From Pantoea septica (lineage in GTDB: Bacteria; Pseudomonadota; Gammaproteobacteria; Enterobacterales; Enterobacteriaceae), in the NCBI RefSeq assembly GCF_002095575.1, contig NZ_MLJJ01000007.1:83022-147021 (forward strand): a stretch of DNA of 64,000 nucleotides. Reading direction: 5' to 3'. Numbering within the stretch: position 1 is the stretch's first letter; each line of letters opens with the position of its first letter. The notes below the pieces were generated by a model. The model ran no database searches and was not told where the DNA came from. It saw only the letters and a list, made by a program, of their open reading frames with translations. The translations under genes were made by a program, and so were the position numbers. Of this stretch, positions 32,842 to 43,980 are shown one piece after another.

Positions 32842-33741
32842 ATGAATCTCTGTTTATATCTTTCCGTGGTGCTGATCTGGGGCACCACCTGGATCGCGAT
32901 CTATGCCCAGCAGGCGGCCAGCGGCGGCAGCGTCGGTGCGGCGGTGTTCTGGCGGTTTATCGTGGCGTCGCTGGTGATGCTGGCGGCGCTCAAGGCGATG
33001 CGGCGTCTGCGTGCGCTGACGCCGCGCGATCATCTCTTTTGCCTGCTGCAGGGCTGCTGCGTATTCGGCTTTAATTTTCTCTGCTTTTATCACGCCGCCG
33101 CCTGGATCAACAGCGGGCTGGAGTCGGTGATCTTTTCGATGGCGGTGCTCTATAACGCGCTTAACGGCTGGCTCTTCTTCCGGCAGCGCCCTTCCCTGCG
33201 GCTGCTGCCGGCCGCCGCGCTCGGCGCTGGCGGAATGGTGGCCCTTTTCTGGCGCGATCTGCACGGCAGCGAAGCTTCTGCCCAGCTGTTATGGGGTATT
33301 GGGCTGAGCGCGCTGGGCACGCTGGGATTTTCGCTGGGCAATATGATCAGCCTGCGTCATCAGCGCCTGCAGCGCGATGTGCTGACGACCAACAGCTATG
33401 CGATGCTCTATGGCGCGCTGGCGATGGCGCTGGTGACGCTGCTGCAGGGAGAATCGCTACAACCCGTCTGGAACCGGCAGTGGCTGGGCGCAGTGGCTTA
33501 TCTGGCCATTTTCGGCTCGGTGATTGGCTTCGGCGCCTACTTCACGCTGGTCGGCCGCATCGGCGCCAGTCAGGCCGCTTATAGCACGCTGCTGTTCCCG
33601 CTAGTGGCGTTGGGGCTGTCGACGCTGTATGAAGGTTACCAGTGGCATGCGGAGGGCTTTATGGGATTAACGATGATTCTGGCAGGCAATCTGGCGATGT
33701 TTGCGCGCCTGCCGGCATGGCGCAGGCGCGTTCCCGGCTGA
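32842..33741 (+). CDS. EamA/DMT family transporter
   Basis: 299 residues from the ATG at 32,842 behind AAGGAGGCGTGCG. Ten predicted membrane helices in two EamA repeats (WGTTWIAIYAQ in the first, RIGASQAAYSTLLFPLVALG in the second). Likely exports a metabolite or drug across the inner membrane; the substrate is not visible. Divergent to the AraC regulator. Confidence 0.9.
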   Translation: MNLCLYLSVVLIWGTTWIAIYAQQAASGGSVGAAVFWRFIVASLVMLAALKAMRRLRALTPRDHLFCLLQGCCVFGFNFLCFYHAAAWINSGLESVIFSMAVLYNALNGWLFFRQRPSLRLLPAAALGAGGMVALFWRDLHGSEASAQLLWGIGLSALGTLGFSLGNMISLRHQRLQRDVLTTNSYAMLYGALAMALVTLLQGESLQPVWNRQWLGAVAYLAIFGSVIGFGAYFTLVGRIGASQAAYSTLLFPLVALGLSTLYEGYQWHAEGFMGLTMILAGNLAMFARLPAWRRRVPG

Positions 33742-33776
33742 GGCAAAGAGCGGGCTTGCGCCCGCCCCGCTGAGCG

Positions 33777-34013
33777 TCATGCCCGGCGCTGCACAGGGGT
33801 AAGCTGGTGAGGGCGGTTAATCGCCTTGCGCGCTATCCAGTAGAGCAGCACGCGCTCATCGTCATTGTCCTGGTCGGCCATGGAGAGCAATTTCAACGCC
33901 AGTGTGGATTTGGTCACGGGCTGCTGCTCATCGCTGAGTTCAATCACTGCCTGACCGATGATGCAGCGGACTTCATCCTCACAACTAAGGGATTCATATG
34001 CTCGGTCTTTCAT
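33777..34013 (-). CDS. YmgB/AriR family biofilm regulator
   Basis: 78 residues from the ATG at 34,013, with AGGAGGAAAT before it. EDEVRCIIGQAVIELSDEQQ with VTKSTLALKL matches small helical dimeric proteins YmgB/AriR/YcgZ of E. coli, which act in the Rcs connector group and acid/biofilm response. Monocistronic. Confidence 0.8.
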   Translation of the reverse strand: MKDRAYESLSCEDEVRCIIGQAVIELSDEQQPVTKSTLALKLLSMADQDNDDERVLLYWIARKAINRPHQLTPVQRRA

Positions 34014-34289
34014 ATTTCCTCCTGTAAAGTGAGCTTTAAGCCTGGCAAATATTCTGCTTTTTTGCTGGCAAAACCGGCCGGGAGACACATCTGGTTACTT
34101 CAGGTAACCAATCATTATCAGGTTGCTGAATTGAACATACTTTAGCGAAGCGGATTCGCTGCCATTCATACCCTGACAGCGGCATTTCATGACGCGTTTC
34201 ATCCCGCTCATGCCTTTTCTCGTCGCGCGCGCGTAGCCTCGTTTTAATCTGGCGTTAGTGTCCAGATCCCCGGACGGGAGAGAAAAATC

Positions 34290-35483
34290 ATGAATCAGAC
34301 GTCATCATCCTACCAACGCACCCGCTGGCTTACCCTGGCCGGCACGGTTATCACCCAGTTCGCGCTGGGTTCGGTCTATACCTGGAGCCTGTTTAATGGG
34401 CAGCTGGCGTCAAAACTCGACGCGACGGTAAGTCAGGTCGCCTTCTCGTTTGGGTTGCTGAGCCTCGGTCTGGCGGTCGCCTCGTCGCTGGCGGGCAAGC
34501 TGCAGGAGCGATTCGGCGTACGACGCGTCGCTATCGGCGCGGGTCTGCTGATGGCGGCCGGCTTCTGGCTGACAGCCCATGCCGACAATCTGATGATGCT
34601 TTATCTCAGCGCAGGCGTGATGGTCGGGCTGGCGGACGGCGCGGGTTATCTGATGACCCTGTCGAACTGCGTGAAGTGGTTCCCCGAACGCAAGGGCGTG
34701 ATCTCCGCCTGCGCCATCGGCGCGTACGGCCTGGGCAGCCTGGGCTTTAAATTTATCTGCGGCGCGCTGCTGGGTGCGGTCGGCCTGGAGCAGACCTTTA
34801 TTATCTGGGGCCTGGCGGCGATGGGCATGATTATTCTCGGCGCGCTGCTGATGCGCGACGCGCCGGTTCAGCGCGCCACGGGTCAGAGCGCGCAGCAGGC
34901 GCGCGACTATACGCTGGCGCAGGCGGTGCGTCTGCCGCAGTACTGGATGCTGGCGCTGATGTTTTTGACCGCCTGCATGAGCGGTCTCTATGTGATTGGC
35001 GTGGCGAAAGATATCGGCGAAGGTCTGGTGCACCTCAACGCGCAAACCGCGGCTAATGCGGTAACGGCGATCGCCATCGCCAACCTGAGCGGTCGTCTGG
35101 TGCTCGGCGTGCTCTCTGACAAGATGGCGCGTATCCGGGTGATCTCACTGGCGCAGATTATTTCGCTGGCGGGCATGAGTATTCTGCTGTTTACCCGCAT
35201 GAATGAGACCACCTTTTTTGTTTCGCTCGCCTGCGTCGCCTTCAGCTTCGGCGGCACCATTACCGTCTTCCCGTCGCTGGTCAGCGATTTCTTCGGCCTC
35301 AATAACCTGACGAAAAACTACGGGCTGCTCTATCTGGGCTTCGGCATCGGCAGCGTGCTCGGCTCGCTGATCGCCTCACTGTTCGGCGGCTTTACCGTTA
35401 CCTTCAGCCTGATTATGACGCTGCTGGTGATGTCGCTGCTGCTGTCGCTGATGATTCGCCTGCCTCAGCGCGAGCCCCGCTGA
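34290..35483 (+). CDS. OFA family MFS transporter (YhjX-like)
   Basis: 397 residues, twelve predicted membrane helices. TQFALGSVYTWSLFNGQLAS and GLADGAGYLMTLSN match the oxalate/formate antiporter family; E. coli YhjX, induced by pyruvate, is a member. Likely carries a small organic acid. A ribosome binding site GGGAGAG precedes it. It is convergent with the lactonase gene. Confidence 0.9.
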   Translation: MNQTSSSYQRTRWLTLAGTVITQFALGSVYTWSLFNGQLASKLDATVSQVAFSFGLLSLGLAVASSLAGKLQERFGVRRVAIGAGLLMAAGFWLTAHADNLMMLYLSAGVMVGLADGAGYLMTLSNCVKWFPERKGVISACAIGAYGLGSLGFKFICGALLGAVGLEQTFIIWGLAAMGMIILGALLMRDAPVQRATGQSAQQARDYTLAQAVRLPQYWMLALMFLTACMSGLYVIGVAKDIGEGLVHLNAQTAANAVTAIAIANLSGRLVLGVLSDKMARIRVISLAQIISLAGMSILLFTRMNETTFFVSLACVAFSFGGTITVFPSLVSDFFGLNNLTKNYGLLYLGFGIGSVLGSLIASLFGGFTVTFSLIMTLLVMSLLLSLMIRLPQREPR

Positions 35484-35517
35484 CAGAGCAGATGCTGCAG
35501 CGGAGCTGAGCAGCAGC

Positions 35518-35537
35518 GCGGGCGCCATGGCGCCCGC
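35518..35537. terminator. Palindromic hairpin between convergent genes
   Basis: GCGGGCGCC-ATGGCGCCCGC is a perfect palindrome between the convergent OFA transporter and SMP-30 genes. No long T run, so efficiency is uncertain. Confidence 0.55.
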
Positions 35538-35567
35538 GCCTTTATGGGTTAAGTGATGACCTGCGCG

Positions 35568-36446
35568 TTATCCTGGAAACAGCGGCTCCGCAATACCCGC
35601 TACCTCCACCTCTACCGCCAGAATATCCCCTGACTGCGGATAGCGCGCCAGCTCCTCTTCGGTGCGGTCCTCGCGCGAGCTGGTGATATAGAGCGTTTTC
35701 AGGTCAGGGCCGCCAAAGGCGACCATGGTCGGCCAGCGCACCGGCAGCGCAATCTCGTCAACAATTTGCGCGCTGACGGGATCGATACGCACGACGCGCC
35801 CGCCGTCGAACTGCGCCGACCAGTAAAAGCCTTCGCTGTCGACCGCCGCGCCGTCCGGCAAGCCGCCTGCGGCGTCGAACTGGCGGAAGATTTCCCGCGC
35901 GCCCGGCTCGCCGTCCGCATCGAGCGGATAGCGATAGAGCACTTCATTCGGCGTATCGCTGTGGTACATCCAGCGGCGATCGGGCGAAAAGGCGACGCCG
36001 TTGGAGATCTTGATGTCGCGCGCTTTCACCTCCAGCTCCAGCGATGGCGTTACGCGGCACAGCAGCGCGCCATTCTTATCCTGCGGCTCCCACAGGCTGC
36101 CGCACCAGAAATTGCCCCAGGGATCGACGCGCCCGTCATTAAAGCGGCTTTTCGCCGCCTCGCCCGGGTTATCGGCAATCTTACGCTGCGGTCTGCCCTG
36201 CTCATCCAGCAGCCAGACGCCGCTGCGCAGCGCCGCAATCACTCCGCCCTGCTCGCGCAGGCCGATACAGCCGACCTCTTCCTGCTGCGGAAAGCTTTCC
36301 AGCGCGCCGCTGCGCGGATCGAAGCGGTGAATGGCGGGCGCCAGGATATCCACGCACCACAGCACCTGATCGCGCGCCGACCAGGTGGGACACTCGGCCA
36401 GCTCCGCCTGCAACGCCAGCACATTTTTTACTTCAGGCTTCATCAT
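35568..36446 (-). CDS. SMP-30/gluconolactonase family protein
   Basis: 292 residues, six-bladed propeller type. Metal-ligand motifs of the family are present: AECPTW near the N-terminus (Glu), NDGRVDPWGNFW (Asn/Asp), NGVAFSPD and PDGAAVDSEGFYW (Asp). Likely hydrolyses a sugar lactone in the cytoplasm. Monocistronic. Confidence 0.9.
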   Translation of the reverse strand: MMKPEVKNVLALQAELAECPTWSARDQVLWCVDILAPAIHRFDPRSGALESFPQQEEVGCIGLREQGGVIAALRSGVWLLDEQGRPQRKIADNPGEAAKSRFNDGRVDPWGNFWCGSLWEPQDKNGALLCRVTPSLELEVKARDIKISNGVAFSPDRRWMYHSDTPNEVLYRYPLDADGEPGAREIFRQFDAAGGLPDGAAVDSEGFYWSAQFDGGRVVRIDPVSAQIVDEIALPVRWPTMVAFGGPDLKTLYITSSREDRTEEELARYPQSGDILAVEVEVAGIAEPLFPG

Positions 36447-36706
36447 CGCTCCTTTTTATTTCGCATCAGCATACTTTAGCCGGTATTCGCTTAAGCGGGT
36501 AAAAACGCCGCGCTTGCTTTTCAGAATTGTCTTGCCGATAATCCTTTTTATTCAGCCTGTTCCGATAGGCTTATTTAATGCACCTCTACTGAACCCTGGC
36601 GCTGAAATATCCCGTAATATCTCTCTAAATAACTCTACATTCGCTGCATCATCACTCCACTATTCCGGCGTAATGTCGTACCTATCGGAAAAGAGGAGAA
36701 CTTTCT

Positions 36707-36835
36707 GTGAAAAAAATCGTTAAAGTTGCCACCGTTTTTGCCGTTATATCTATGCTAAGCGGGTGCATTATCGACAGAGGTCATGGCGGCGGCTGGCATC
36801 ACGGCGGCGGGCATGGCTGGCATCATCACCGCTAA
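36707..36835 (+). CDS. Histidine/glycine-rich small lipoprotein
   Basis: 42 residues from a GTG at 36,707 behind AAGAGGAGAAC. Signal peptide with lipobox MLSGC (Cys 20). The mature part is only 23 residues, with nine His and many Gly (GHGGGWHHGGGHGWHHH). A metal-binding role is possible from composition alone. A bidirectional terminator follows. Confidence 0.75.
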   Translation: MKKIVKVATVFAVISMLSGCIIDRGHGGGWHHGGGHGWHHHR

Positions 36836-36876
36836 GGGCAAAGATTTCACACAGCATAAAATAATAAAATAAAAAA

Positions 36877-36896
36877 GGGCGGGATATTACCCGCCC
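36877..36896. terminator. Bidirectional terminator
   Basis: GGGCGGG-ATATTA-CCCGCCC with an A run before and T run after, between two convergent lipoprotein genes. Confidence 0.85.
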
Positions 36897-36915
36897 GTTT
36901 TACTATTTAGCTCGA

Positions 36916-37197
36916 TTAGCTTTTCAGCGCGTAGTTACACTGAAACCAGCTGGTTTTCAGCCCAGGAATATGACTCTCCTGCGGCGTCAGCGCTTCCACC
37001 TTATCAAAACCTTTCTTGCTGCAATAATCCGCCAGATCCAGCTCCATTGCATCTCGATTTAATTTCTGCGGATCGTAACGGTACTGCACCGTATTTGCGC
37101 TCGGATCTTCATCAACGCGTTCAAAGCCCCCGGGTTTGCTGACGCTACATCCGCACAGCAATAACAGCGCCGTCGCGCCGACGATAATTGATTTCAT
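36916..37197 (-). CDS. Small lipoprotein
   Basis: 93 residues with signal peptide and lipobox LLLCGC (Cys 17). Mature domain of about 75 residues has two cysteines (YCSKKG and WFQCNY) likely to form a disulfide in the periplasm. No named family recognised. Confidence 0.82.
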   Translation of the reverse strand: MKSIIVGATALLLLCGCSVSKPGGFERVDEDPSANTVQYRYDPQKLNRDAMELDLADYCSKKGFDKVEALTPQESHIPGLKTSWFQCNYALKS

Positions 37198-37351
37198 TTT
37201 TTCTTTCTTCCTTTCGTTGCTGCGGCAGTTTAAGCCGCAGCGCTGGCGTCGACTATCGGAAAACTGCCCAACTTGATGCTACAAATGCAAGCTTTCACCG
37301 ATTAAAGTGATATTACCAAACGGTTATCTCTATCACTTAAAGGGTGAGAAG

Positions 37352-37432
37352 ATGCTTTCAGACAAAACAGCGTCTGCACCACACCAGGTTATTCCCAAGA
37401 AGACATTCAGATTTACTTTAAGCCCGTGCTAA
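37352..37432 (+). CDS. Very small ORF ending in a terminator, or part of an sRNA
   Basis: 26 codons from an ATG at 37,352 behind GGGTGAGAAG; the stop lies in the loop of a Rho-independent terminator (37,421-37,445). Such a layout fits a leader peptide, a small protein, or a small RNA with an accidental reading frame. No homologue recognised. Confidence 0.35.
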   Translation: MLSDKTASAPHQVIPKKTFRFTLSPC

Positions 37433-37445
37433 GCGGGCTTTTTTT
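37421..37445 (+). terminator. Rho-independent terminator
   Basis: AGCCCG-TGCTAAG-CGGGCT followed by T7. No larger gene ends just before it on the plus strand, implying a short transcript. Confidence 0.8.
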
Positions 37446-37451
37446 CGCCCG

Positions 37452-38255
37452 TCAGCCAGAGAGAGCGACCATTCTACGCAACAGATTCGCGGCGTGTTTG
37501 TCCGGCAATGCGAGGATGGCGCTGTAGAGATCCACGGACATGGCGCACATAGAGGAGCGATCGACAGCGGTATCGGCGGGCATATTGAGCTGCTGCAGTT
37601 TGTCGCCCCATTTCTTATAGAGATCCGCTACGATGCGCTGTAAATCGTGCTGCGCCTGCGGCTGATCTACCGGCAAATCGGCGCCGCGGCTCGACAGCAA
37701 AAGCTGCTCCATCGCTGCCGCGTCCTGGGCGTTGAGCGTCGGCGACAGCGTTTTGGCCAGATTGACCCCGCCGCTCACCTGCGGATAAAGAAAGCGGAAA
37801 CAGAGCTGCGGATCGCGCTGGCCCAGCGCCTGCATGACATTGACCGAGGCGCGGATATAGTTGACCACTGCCGCATCCGGCGCGCGCATCACCCGCTGAT
37901 TTATCAGATCGGCCAGCCAGCCGCGCAGCTCGCCCGCCGCCTGCTGCGGCGCTTCGCCGCGGCGCAGCCTAAGCTGCAGCTCCTGCACCAGCAGCTGCCA
38001 CAGCGCTGGCTCCTGCGTTGGCAACACGCGATAGCCCGGCATTTTCACCAGATAATCAATCGCCGCCTGCTGCTGCGCCGCGTGCTGCTGCTGCGGCTTC
38101 AGCCAGCTGAACCAGAGCAGGTTCGCCAGCAGCAGCGGCAGCAGGAAAAGCAGCATCCCCTGCCAGGCGCGCAGCCGGGTGGTTTTAATCAGAACGACGA
38201 TGATAAGCGCCAGCAGCACGAAGGCGGCCAGCGTGACGATCCACAGCGAGGTCAT
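37452..38255 (-). CDS. Membrane protein of unknown function
   Basis: 267 residues. Two N-terminal membrane helices (about 5-23 and 33-50) and a helical soluble domain of about 210 residues, Gln/Ala/Leu-rich. Ten bases after the UspA gene and probably cotranscribed with it and the IclR regulator. No domain recognised. Confidence 0.78.
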   Translation of the reverse strand: MTSLWIVTLAAFVLLALIIVVLIKTTRLRAWQGMLLFLLPLLLANLLWFSWLKPQQQHAAQQQAAIDYLVKMPGYRVLPTQEPALWQLLVQELQLRLRRGEAPQQAAGELRGWLADLINQRVMRAPDAAVVNYIRASVNVMQALGQRDPQLCFRFLYPQVSGGVNLAKTLSPTLNAQDAAAMEQLLLSSRGADLPVDQPQAQHDLQRIVADLYKKWGDKLQQLNMPADTAVDRSSMCAMSVDLYSAILALPDKHAANLLRRMVALSG

Positions 38256-38265
38256 GCGAAGTTGC

Positions 38266-38718
38266 TCAATCCTTACGAACGTCGATTAATACCGGACAGT
38301 GGGCGCGCTCGATCACCGCCGCGCTCACCGATCCCTTCAGCAGGCGGTTAAAAGAGGAAAGATGGCGGCGCCCCATAATGATCATCTGCGCGTTAAGCTG
38401 CTGCGACTGGGCGACGATGGTATCCGCCGCTTCGCCCGCGACGATCAATCCGCGCGCGTCGACACCGGCGCGCAGCAGCGGCGCCAGCGCGTGACGCACC
38501 ACCAGCTCGGCGGTGTTCTGCTCATCCTGCGCCATGGCGAAATCTTCCGGATCTTCGCCGGCGGTAATATCGATCGGCTGGTTGCAGGAGGAGTAGGCGG
38601 GATCGACGCAGCAGAGCACCACAACCTGCGCCTTGTGCGCCAGCGCTTCCTCTATCGCCGTGGCGATCACCTTCTGGGCGACCGGCGAATTATCAACAGC
38701 CATCAGCAGTGTTTTCAT
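38266..38718 (-). CDS. Universal stress protein (UspA family)
   Basis: 150 residues. N-terminal LLMAVDNSPVAQKVI and C-terminal IIMGRRHLSSFNRLLKGSVS fit the GX2GX9GS nucleotide-binding pattern with spacing variation, then CPVLIDV. Middle gene of an IclR-Usp-membrane protein operon. Confidence 0.9.
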   Translation of the reverse strand: MKTLLMAVDNSPVAQKVIATAIEEALAHKAQVVVLCCVDPAYSSCNQPIDITAGEDPEDFAMAQDEQNTAELVVRHALAPLLRAGVDARGLIVAGEAADTIVAQSQQLNAQMIIMGRRHLSSFNRLLKGSVSAAVIERAHCPVLIDVRKD

Positions 38719-38724
38719 CAGAGT

Positions 38725-39510
38725 TTATCCTTCAACAGCGGCGGTCTTGCCGATTTCGCGTATCAGCGCCTCTTTGCACCTGAGCATCTCTTCGCGGTAC
38801 GCCGCTTCGTTTTTTTGAAAACGCGAGGTGGGCACCAGCAGAGAGACAGAGAAGCGGCCGAATAGCGTATCCAGCGCCACCGCCATGGTAGAAATACCTT
38901 CAAGGGTTTCGCCGCGATCGTAGGAGATGCCGGTTTTACGCACCTCATGAATCAGCGTCAACAGCTGCGGCAGCGTTTTGACAGTTTTATCCGTTAGCTC
39001 GGGCCAGGCTTCGCCCACCATCAGGCACACATCGTCGTCGCACTCCAGCGCCAGCAGCGCGCGGCCGCCGGAGGTGCTGTAGAGCGGCAGGTTCAGCCCC
39101 ATGCGCGGCACCACGCGCAGTTCGCGTGACGCTACCACATAGTGAATGATAGTCAGCTGCGTGCCGCTGGCGCGCGACAGCGAAACCGTTTCATTGGTCG
39201 CCGCGCAGAGCGCTTCCAGCTTGGGCCGCATCAGATCAACCACGTCGGTATGCACGCTGGAGATCAGTTTCAGCAGCGCCGGACCCAGGCGCAACCCGCC
39301 TGCGCCGCTGCTGCGCACCAGCTGGGCGTTGTCGAGCGCGGCGACGATGCGCTGCACCGTGGAGCGCGGCAGATCCACCGCCTGCGCGATTTCGCCCAGG
39401 CTCATACCGCCGGGATGCTCTCCCAGCGCGTTAAGAATGTTTGCCGCGCGGGCGATCACCTGGATACCGCCCGATTTTTCATCCTCGCGGCTGGATGGAA
39501 GTTTTGCCAT
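38725..39510 (-). CDS. IclR family transcriptional regulator
   Basis: 261 residues. N-terminal winged HTH (MSLGEIAQAVDLPRSTVQRI) and C-terminal IclR effector domain (VSLSRASGTQLTIIH, TSGGRALLAL, YDRGETLEGISTMAVAL). Divergent from an efflux pair; a duplicated 18-bp motif in the shared intergenic region is a plausible operator. Confidence 0.92.
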   Translation of the reverse strand: MAKLPSSREDEKSGGIQVIARAANILNALGEHPGGMSLGEIAQAVDLPRSTVQRIVAALDNAQLVRSSGAGGLRLGPALLKLISSVHTDVVDLMRPKLEALCAATNETVSLSRASGTQLTIIHYVVASRELRVVPRMGLNLPLYSTSGGRALLALECDDDVCLMVGEAWPELTDKTVKTLPQLLTLIHEVRKTGISYDRGETLEGISTMAVALDTLFGRFSVSLLVPTSRFQKNEAAYREEMLRCKEALIREIGKTAAVEG

Positions 39511-39565
39511 GAGTCGTCCTTTTCAGCTGCCCTACTCTACCGCGAAAAAGGCACGATTTACAGCA

Positions 39566-39628
39566 TGTACCACATTGCAATACAGCATATCGAAATGTAA
39601 GATCGCAGCCTGTATCACATCGCAATAC
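39566..39628. promoter_or_regulatory. Two 18-bp direct repeats, candidate IclR operator
   Basis: TGTAYCACATYGCAATAC at 39,566-39,583 and 39,611-39,628, 45 bp apart (about four helix turns), between the IclR gene and the efflux operon. Each contains a rough inverted repeat. Confidence 0.6.
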
Positions 39629-39656
39629 ACTGCATCATAATAATGAGAAACCTGCT

Positions 39657-41282
<1,626 letters not shown>

Positions 41283-41286
41283 GATT

Positions 41287-42315
41287 ATGCGTGCTTTAGT
41301 AATGAGAAAAACCGTGCTGCTGAGCCTGCTGTTGCTGGTTTTGCTGGCCATCGCGTTTTTTATCTGGTCAGCCCTCACCGGCAACGATCACCGCACCAAC
41401 GACGCTTACGTCAACGCCGACTACACGCTGGTGGCGCCGAAAGTGTCAGGCTATATCGCCGAGGTGAAGGTACAGGATAACCAGCAGGTAAAAGCGGGCG
41501 ACGTGCTGGCGACGCTGGACGATCGCGATTATCGCGTGGCGCTGGAGAGCGCCGAAGCGGATCTGCAGGTCAGCGAGGCGAAACTGCTCAGCAGCCAGGC
41601 GCAGCTGGAGCAGCAGCAGTCGGCCATCGAGCAGTCGAAAGCGACTCTGGCGGCCAGCCAGGCGACCGCGCAGTATGCCGGTCAGAACGCCGATCGCTAT
41701 AACCGCCTGTATAAAAGCGGCATTATCGCCGCCGACGACCAGCAGAAGGCCAGCTCGACTCAGCGCTCCGCCGCGGCGACGGTGCGTCAGAGCCAGGCGG
41801 CGGTGGTTTCCGCGATGAAAGAGATCGGCGTGCTGCAGGCGGCGGTGCGACAGGCGCGGGCAGACGTGGCGGCGGCGCAGGCGAACGTGGATCAGGCGCG
41901 CCTGAACCTCTCCTATACGCGCATCGTCGCGCCGGTGGACGGCATGGTGGGCCAGCGCGCGGCGCGCGTCGGCGCCTACGTTTCCGCCGGGACGCGGCTG
42001 CTGGCGGTGGTGCCGCTGCAGCAGACCTATATCACGGCGAATTTCCTGGAGACGCAGCTCAGCGATGTGCGCCAGGGACAGCGGGTGCAGGTTGCCGTCG
42101 ATGCGCTGCCGGGCAAGCGTTTCACCGGCCATGTCGACAGCATCGCGCCCGCGACCGGCGCGACTTTTTCGGCCATTTCGCCCGATAACGCGACAGGTAA
42201 CTATACTAAGGTCGTCCAGCGCCTTCCGGTTAAAATCGTGCTGGATACGGACCAGCCCGACCTGTCGAAGCTGCGGGTTGGTATGTCGGCGATCCCGGAG
42301 ATTGAAGTAGAGTAA
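41287..42315 (+). CDS. HlyD/EmrA membrane fusion protein
   Basis: 342 residues. One N-terminal membrane helix, then a biotinyl-lipoyl-like half (TNDAYVNADYTLVAPKVSGY, VKAGDVLATLD), a long coiled-coil hairpin (residues about 75-205), the second half (LNLSYTRIVAPVDGMV) and the beta-barrel domain. Acts with the upstream MFS and an outer membrane channel encoded elsewhere. Confidence 0.93.
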   Translation: MRALVMRKTVLLSLLLLVLLAIAFFIWSALTGNDHRTNDAYVNADYTLVAPKVSGYIAEVKVQDNQQVKAGDVLATLDDRDYRVALESAEADLQVSEAKLLSSQAQLEQQQSAIEQSKATLAASQATAQYAGQNADRYNRLYKSGIIAADDQQKASSTQRSAAATVRQSQAAVVSAMKEIGVLQAAVRQARADVAAAQANVDQARLNLSYTRIVAPVDGMVGQRAARVGAYVSAGTRLLAVVPLQQTYITANFLETQLSDVRQGQRVQVAVDALPGKRFTGHVDSIAPATGATFSAISPDNATGNYTKVVQRLPVKIVLDTDQPDLSKLRVGMSAIPEIEVE

Positions 42316-42515
42316 AAACGTGATGAATCTCTCACACTGGTGCTATTTATTTTAGGATCAATTACGCGTAAATTAGCGTTCGATCCTGTTCTGAGTTACT
42401 CGGAACGACCTGAGAAAATGCCTGAGGCGATGATGACCTGATGCGTTTTTCTCATTCTGTTCGCGTTGCGCTGGCCTGGGATCGCTATCGTCGTAACCGC
42501 TCAGAGGAGTTGTCT

Positions 42516-42587
42516 GTGAAATACGCCTTGATGGGAATCTCTTTCTTTGCGCTGCTTTGGCTCGGCACATTTGTGCTGATGCTGTAG
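42516..42587 (+). CDS. ypdK: YpdK small membrane protein
   Basis: 23 residues from a GTG at 42,516 behind CAGAGGAGTTGTCT. The product KYALMGISFFALLWLGTFVL is one membrane helix and matches E. coli YpdK (MKYFFMGISF-type), which also lies next to alaC. An in-frame ATG 25 codons upstream has no such support. Function unknown in E. coli too. Confidence 0.85.
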   Translation: MKYALMGISFFALLWLGTFVLML

Positions 42588-42596
42588 CGCCAGCCA

Positions 42597-42618
42597 GGGG
42601 CGACAGTGCTGTCGCCCC
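42597..42618. terminator. Bidirectional terminator between ypdK and alaC
   Basis: GGGGCGACAG-TG-CTGTCGCCCC; convergent genes on both sides. Confidence 0.78.
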
Positions 42619-42626
42619 GCTTTGCT

Positions 42627-43862
42627 TTACTCTGCTTCTTCAACCGCTTTTACGCTGCCCGGCAAAATGCCGTCCGCGCGAAACATCGCTTTAATGCCCC
42701 TCACCGCCTGCCGAATACGATCGCTGTTCTCTATCAGCGCGAAACGCACATGGGTATCGCCGTAGTCGCCGAAGCCGACGCCGGGCGAAACGCACACCTT
42801 CGCCTCCTGCAGCAGCTTTTTAGCGAACTCCAGCGAGCCGAGCGCGGCGTAGCGATCGGGGATTTTCGCCCAGACGTACATCGAGGCTTTGGGGTTATCC
42901 ACCATCCAGCCCGCCTCATGCAGCCCTTTTACCAGCACGTCGCGGCGACGCTTGTACTGCTCGGCGATGTCGCGCACGCACTGCTGATCGCCTTCCAGCG
43001 CGGCGATGGCCGCCACCTGCAGCGGCGTAAAGGTGCCATAGTCGTGATAGCTTTTGATGCGCGCCAGCGCGGCGACCAGCTCTTTGTTGCCCACCATAAA
43101 CCCGATGCGCCAGCCCGCCATGTTGTAGCTTTTCGACAGCGTGAAAAATTCCACCGCCACGTCTCGCGCGCCGGGCACCTGCATAATCGAAGGCGCTTTC
43201 CAGCCGTCGTAGACGATATCGGCGTAGGCGAGATCGTGCACCACCAGCACGTTATACTGTTTCGCCAGCGCGATAACCCGCTCGAAAAAGTCCAGCTCTA
43301 CGCACTGCGCGGTGGGGTTCGACGGAAAGCCGAGGATCATCATTTTCGGCTTCGGATAGCTTTCACGGATCGCCCGCTCCAGCTCGGCAAAGAAATCGAT
43401 GCCCGCCACCAGCGGCACCGAACGCACCTGCGCGCCAGCGATCACCGCGCCGTAAATATGAATGGGGTAGCTGGGATTCGGCACCAGCACCGTATCGCCG
43501 TGATCGAGCGTCGCCAGCATCAGGTGCGCCAGCCCCTCTTTCGATCCGATGGTGACAATAGCTTCGGATTCAGGATCGATCTCTACCTGATAGCGCTCGG
43601 CGTACCAGCGCGAAATGGCGCGGCGCAGGCGTGGAATGCCGCGCGAAGTAGAGTAGCCGTGCGTGTCTTCACGCTGCGCCACCTGACAGAGCTTTTCCAC
43701 GATATGCGGCGGCGTAGGGCCGTCAGGATTCCCCATCGAGAGGTCGATGATATCTTCGCCGCGCCGACGCGCAGCCATCTTCAACTCAGCGGTAATGTTA
43801 AACACATAGGGGGGAAGGCGATCGATACGCGAGAAACGACGGGGTGTGCTGTTGTCAGCCAT
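42627..43862 (-). CDS. alaC: Alanine aminotransferase AlaC
   Basis: 411 residues, PLP-dependent fold type [19 protein letters not shown] near the N-terminus, [18 protein letters not shown], and the PLP lysine in [15 protein letters not shown]. Converts pyruvate and glutamate to alanine and 2-oxoglutarate. Order alaC-ypdA matches E. coli. Confidence 0.95.
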   Translation of the reverse strand: MADNSTPRRFSRIDRLPPYVFNITAELKMAARRRGEDIIDLSMGNPDGPTPPHIVEKLCQVAQREDTHGYSTSRGIPRLRRAISRWYAERYQVEIDPESEAIVTIGSKEGLAHLMLATLDHGDTVLVPNPSYPIHIYGAVIAGAQVRSVPLVAGIDFFAELERAIRESYPKPKMMILGFPSNPTAQCVELDFFERVIALAKQYNVLVVHDLAYADIVYDGWKAPSIMQVPGARDVAVEFFTLSKSYNMAGWRIGFMVGNKELVAALARIKSYHDYGTFTPLQVAAIAALEGDQQCVRDIAEQYKRRRDVLVKGLHEAGWMVDNPKASMYVWAKIPDRYAALGSLEFAKKLLQEAKVCVSPGVGFGDYGDTHVRFALIENSDRIRQAVRGIKAMFRADGILPGSVKAVEEAE

Positions 43863-43980
43863 AATGTCCTCTTGAATACGTAAGCGCCCGGACCGTCCGA
43901 GCGACGCAGGTCACAGCCGTGACCGAAAAAAGACCTTACCGCGGCGATCGCGCGCCTGTCGAGAGGAGAATAAAATTTTT

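Noticed and set aside
31788..32888. 366-residue version of the AraC regulator
   Set aside because: The extension overlaps the divergent promoter and the EamA start; a GTG with a good ribosome binding site lies at the family start.
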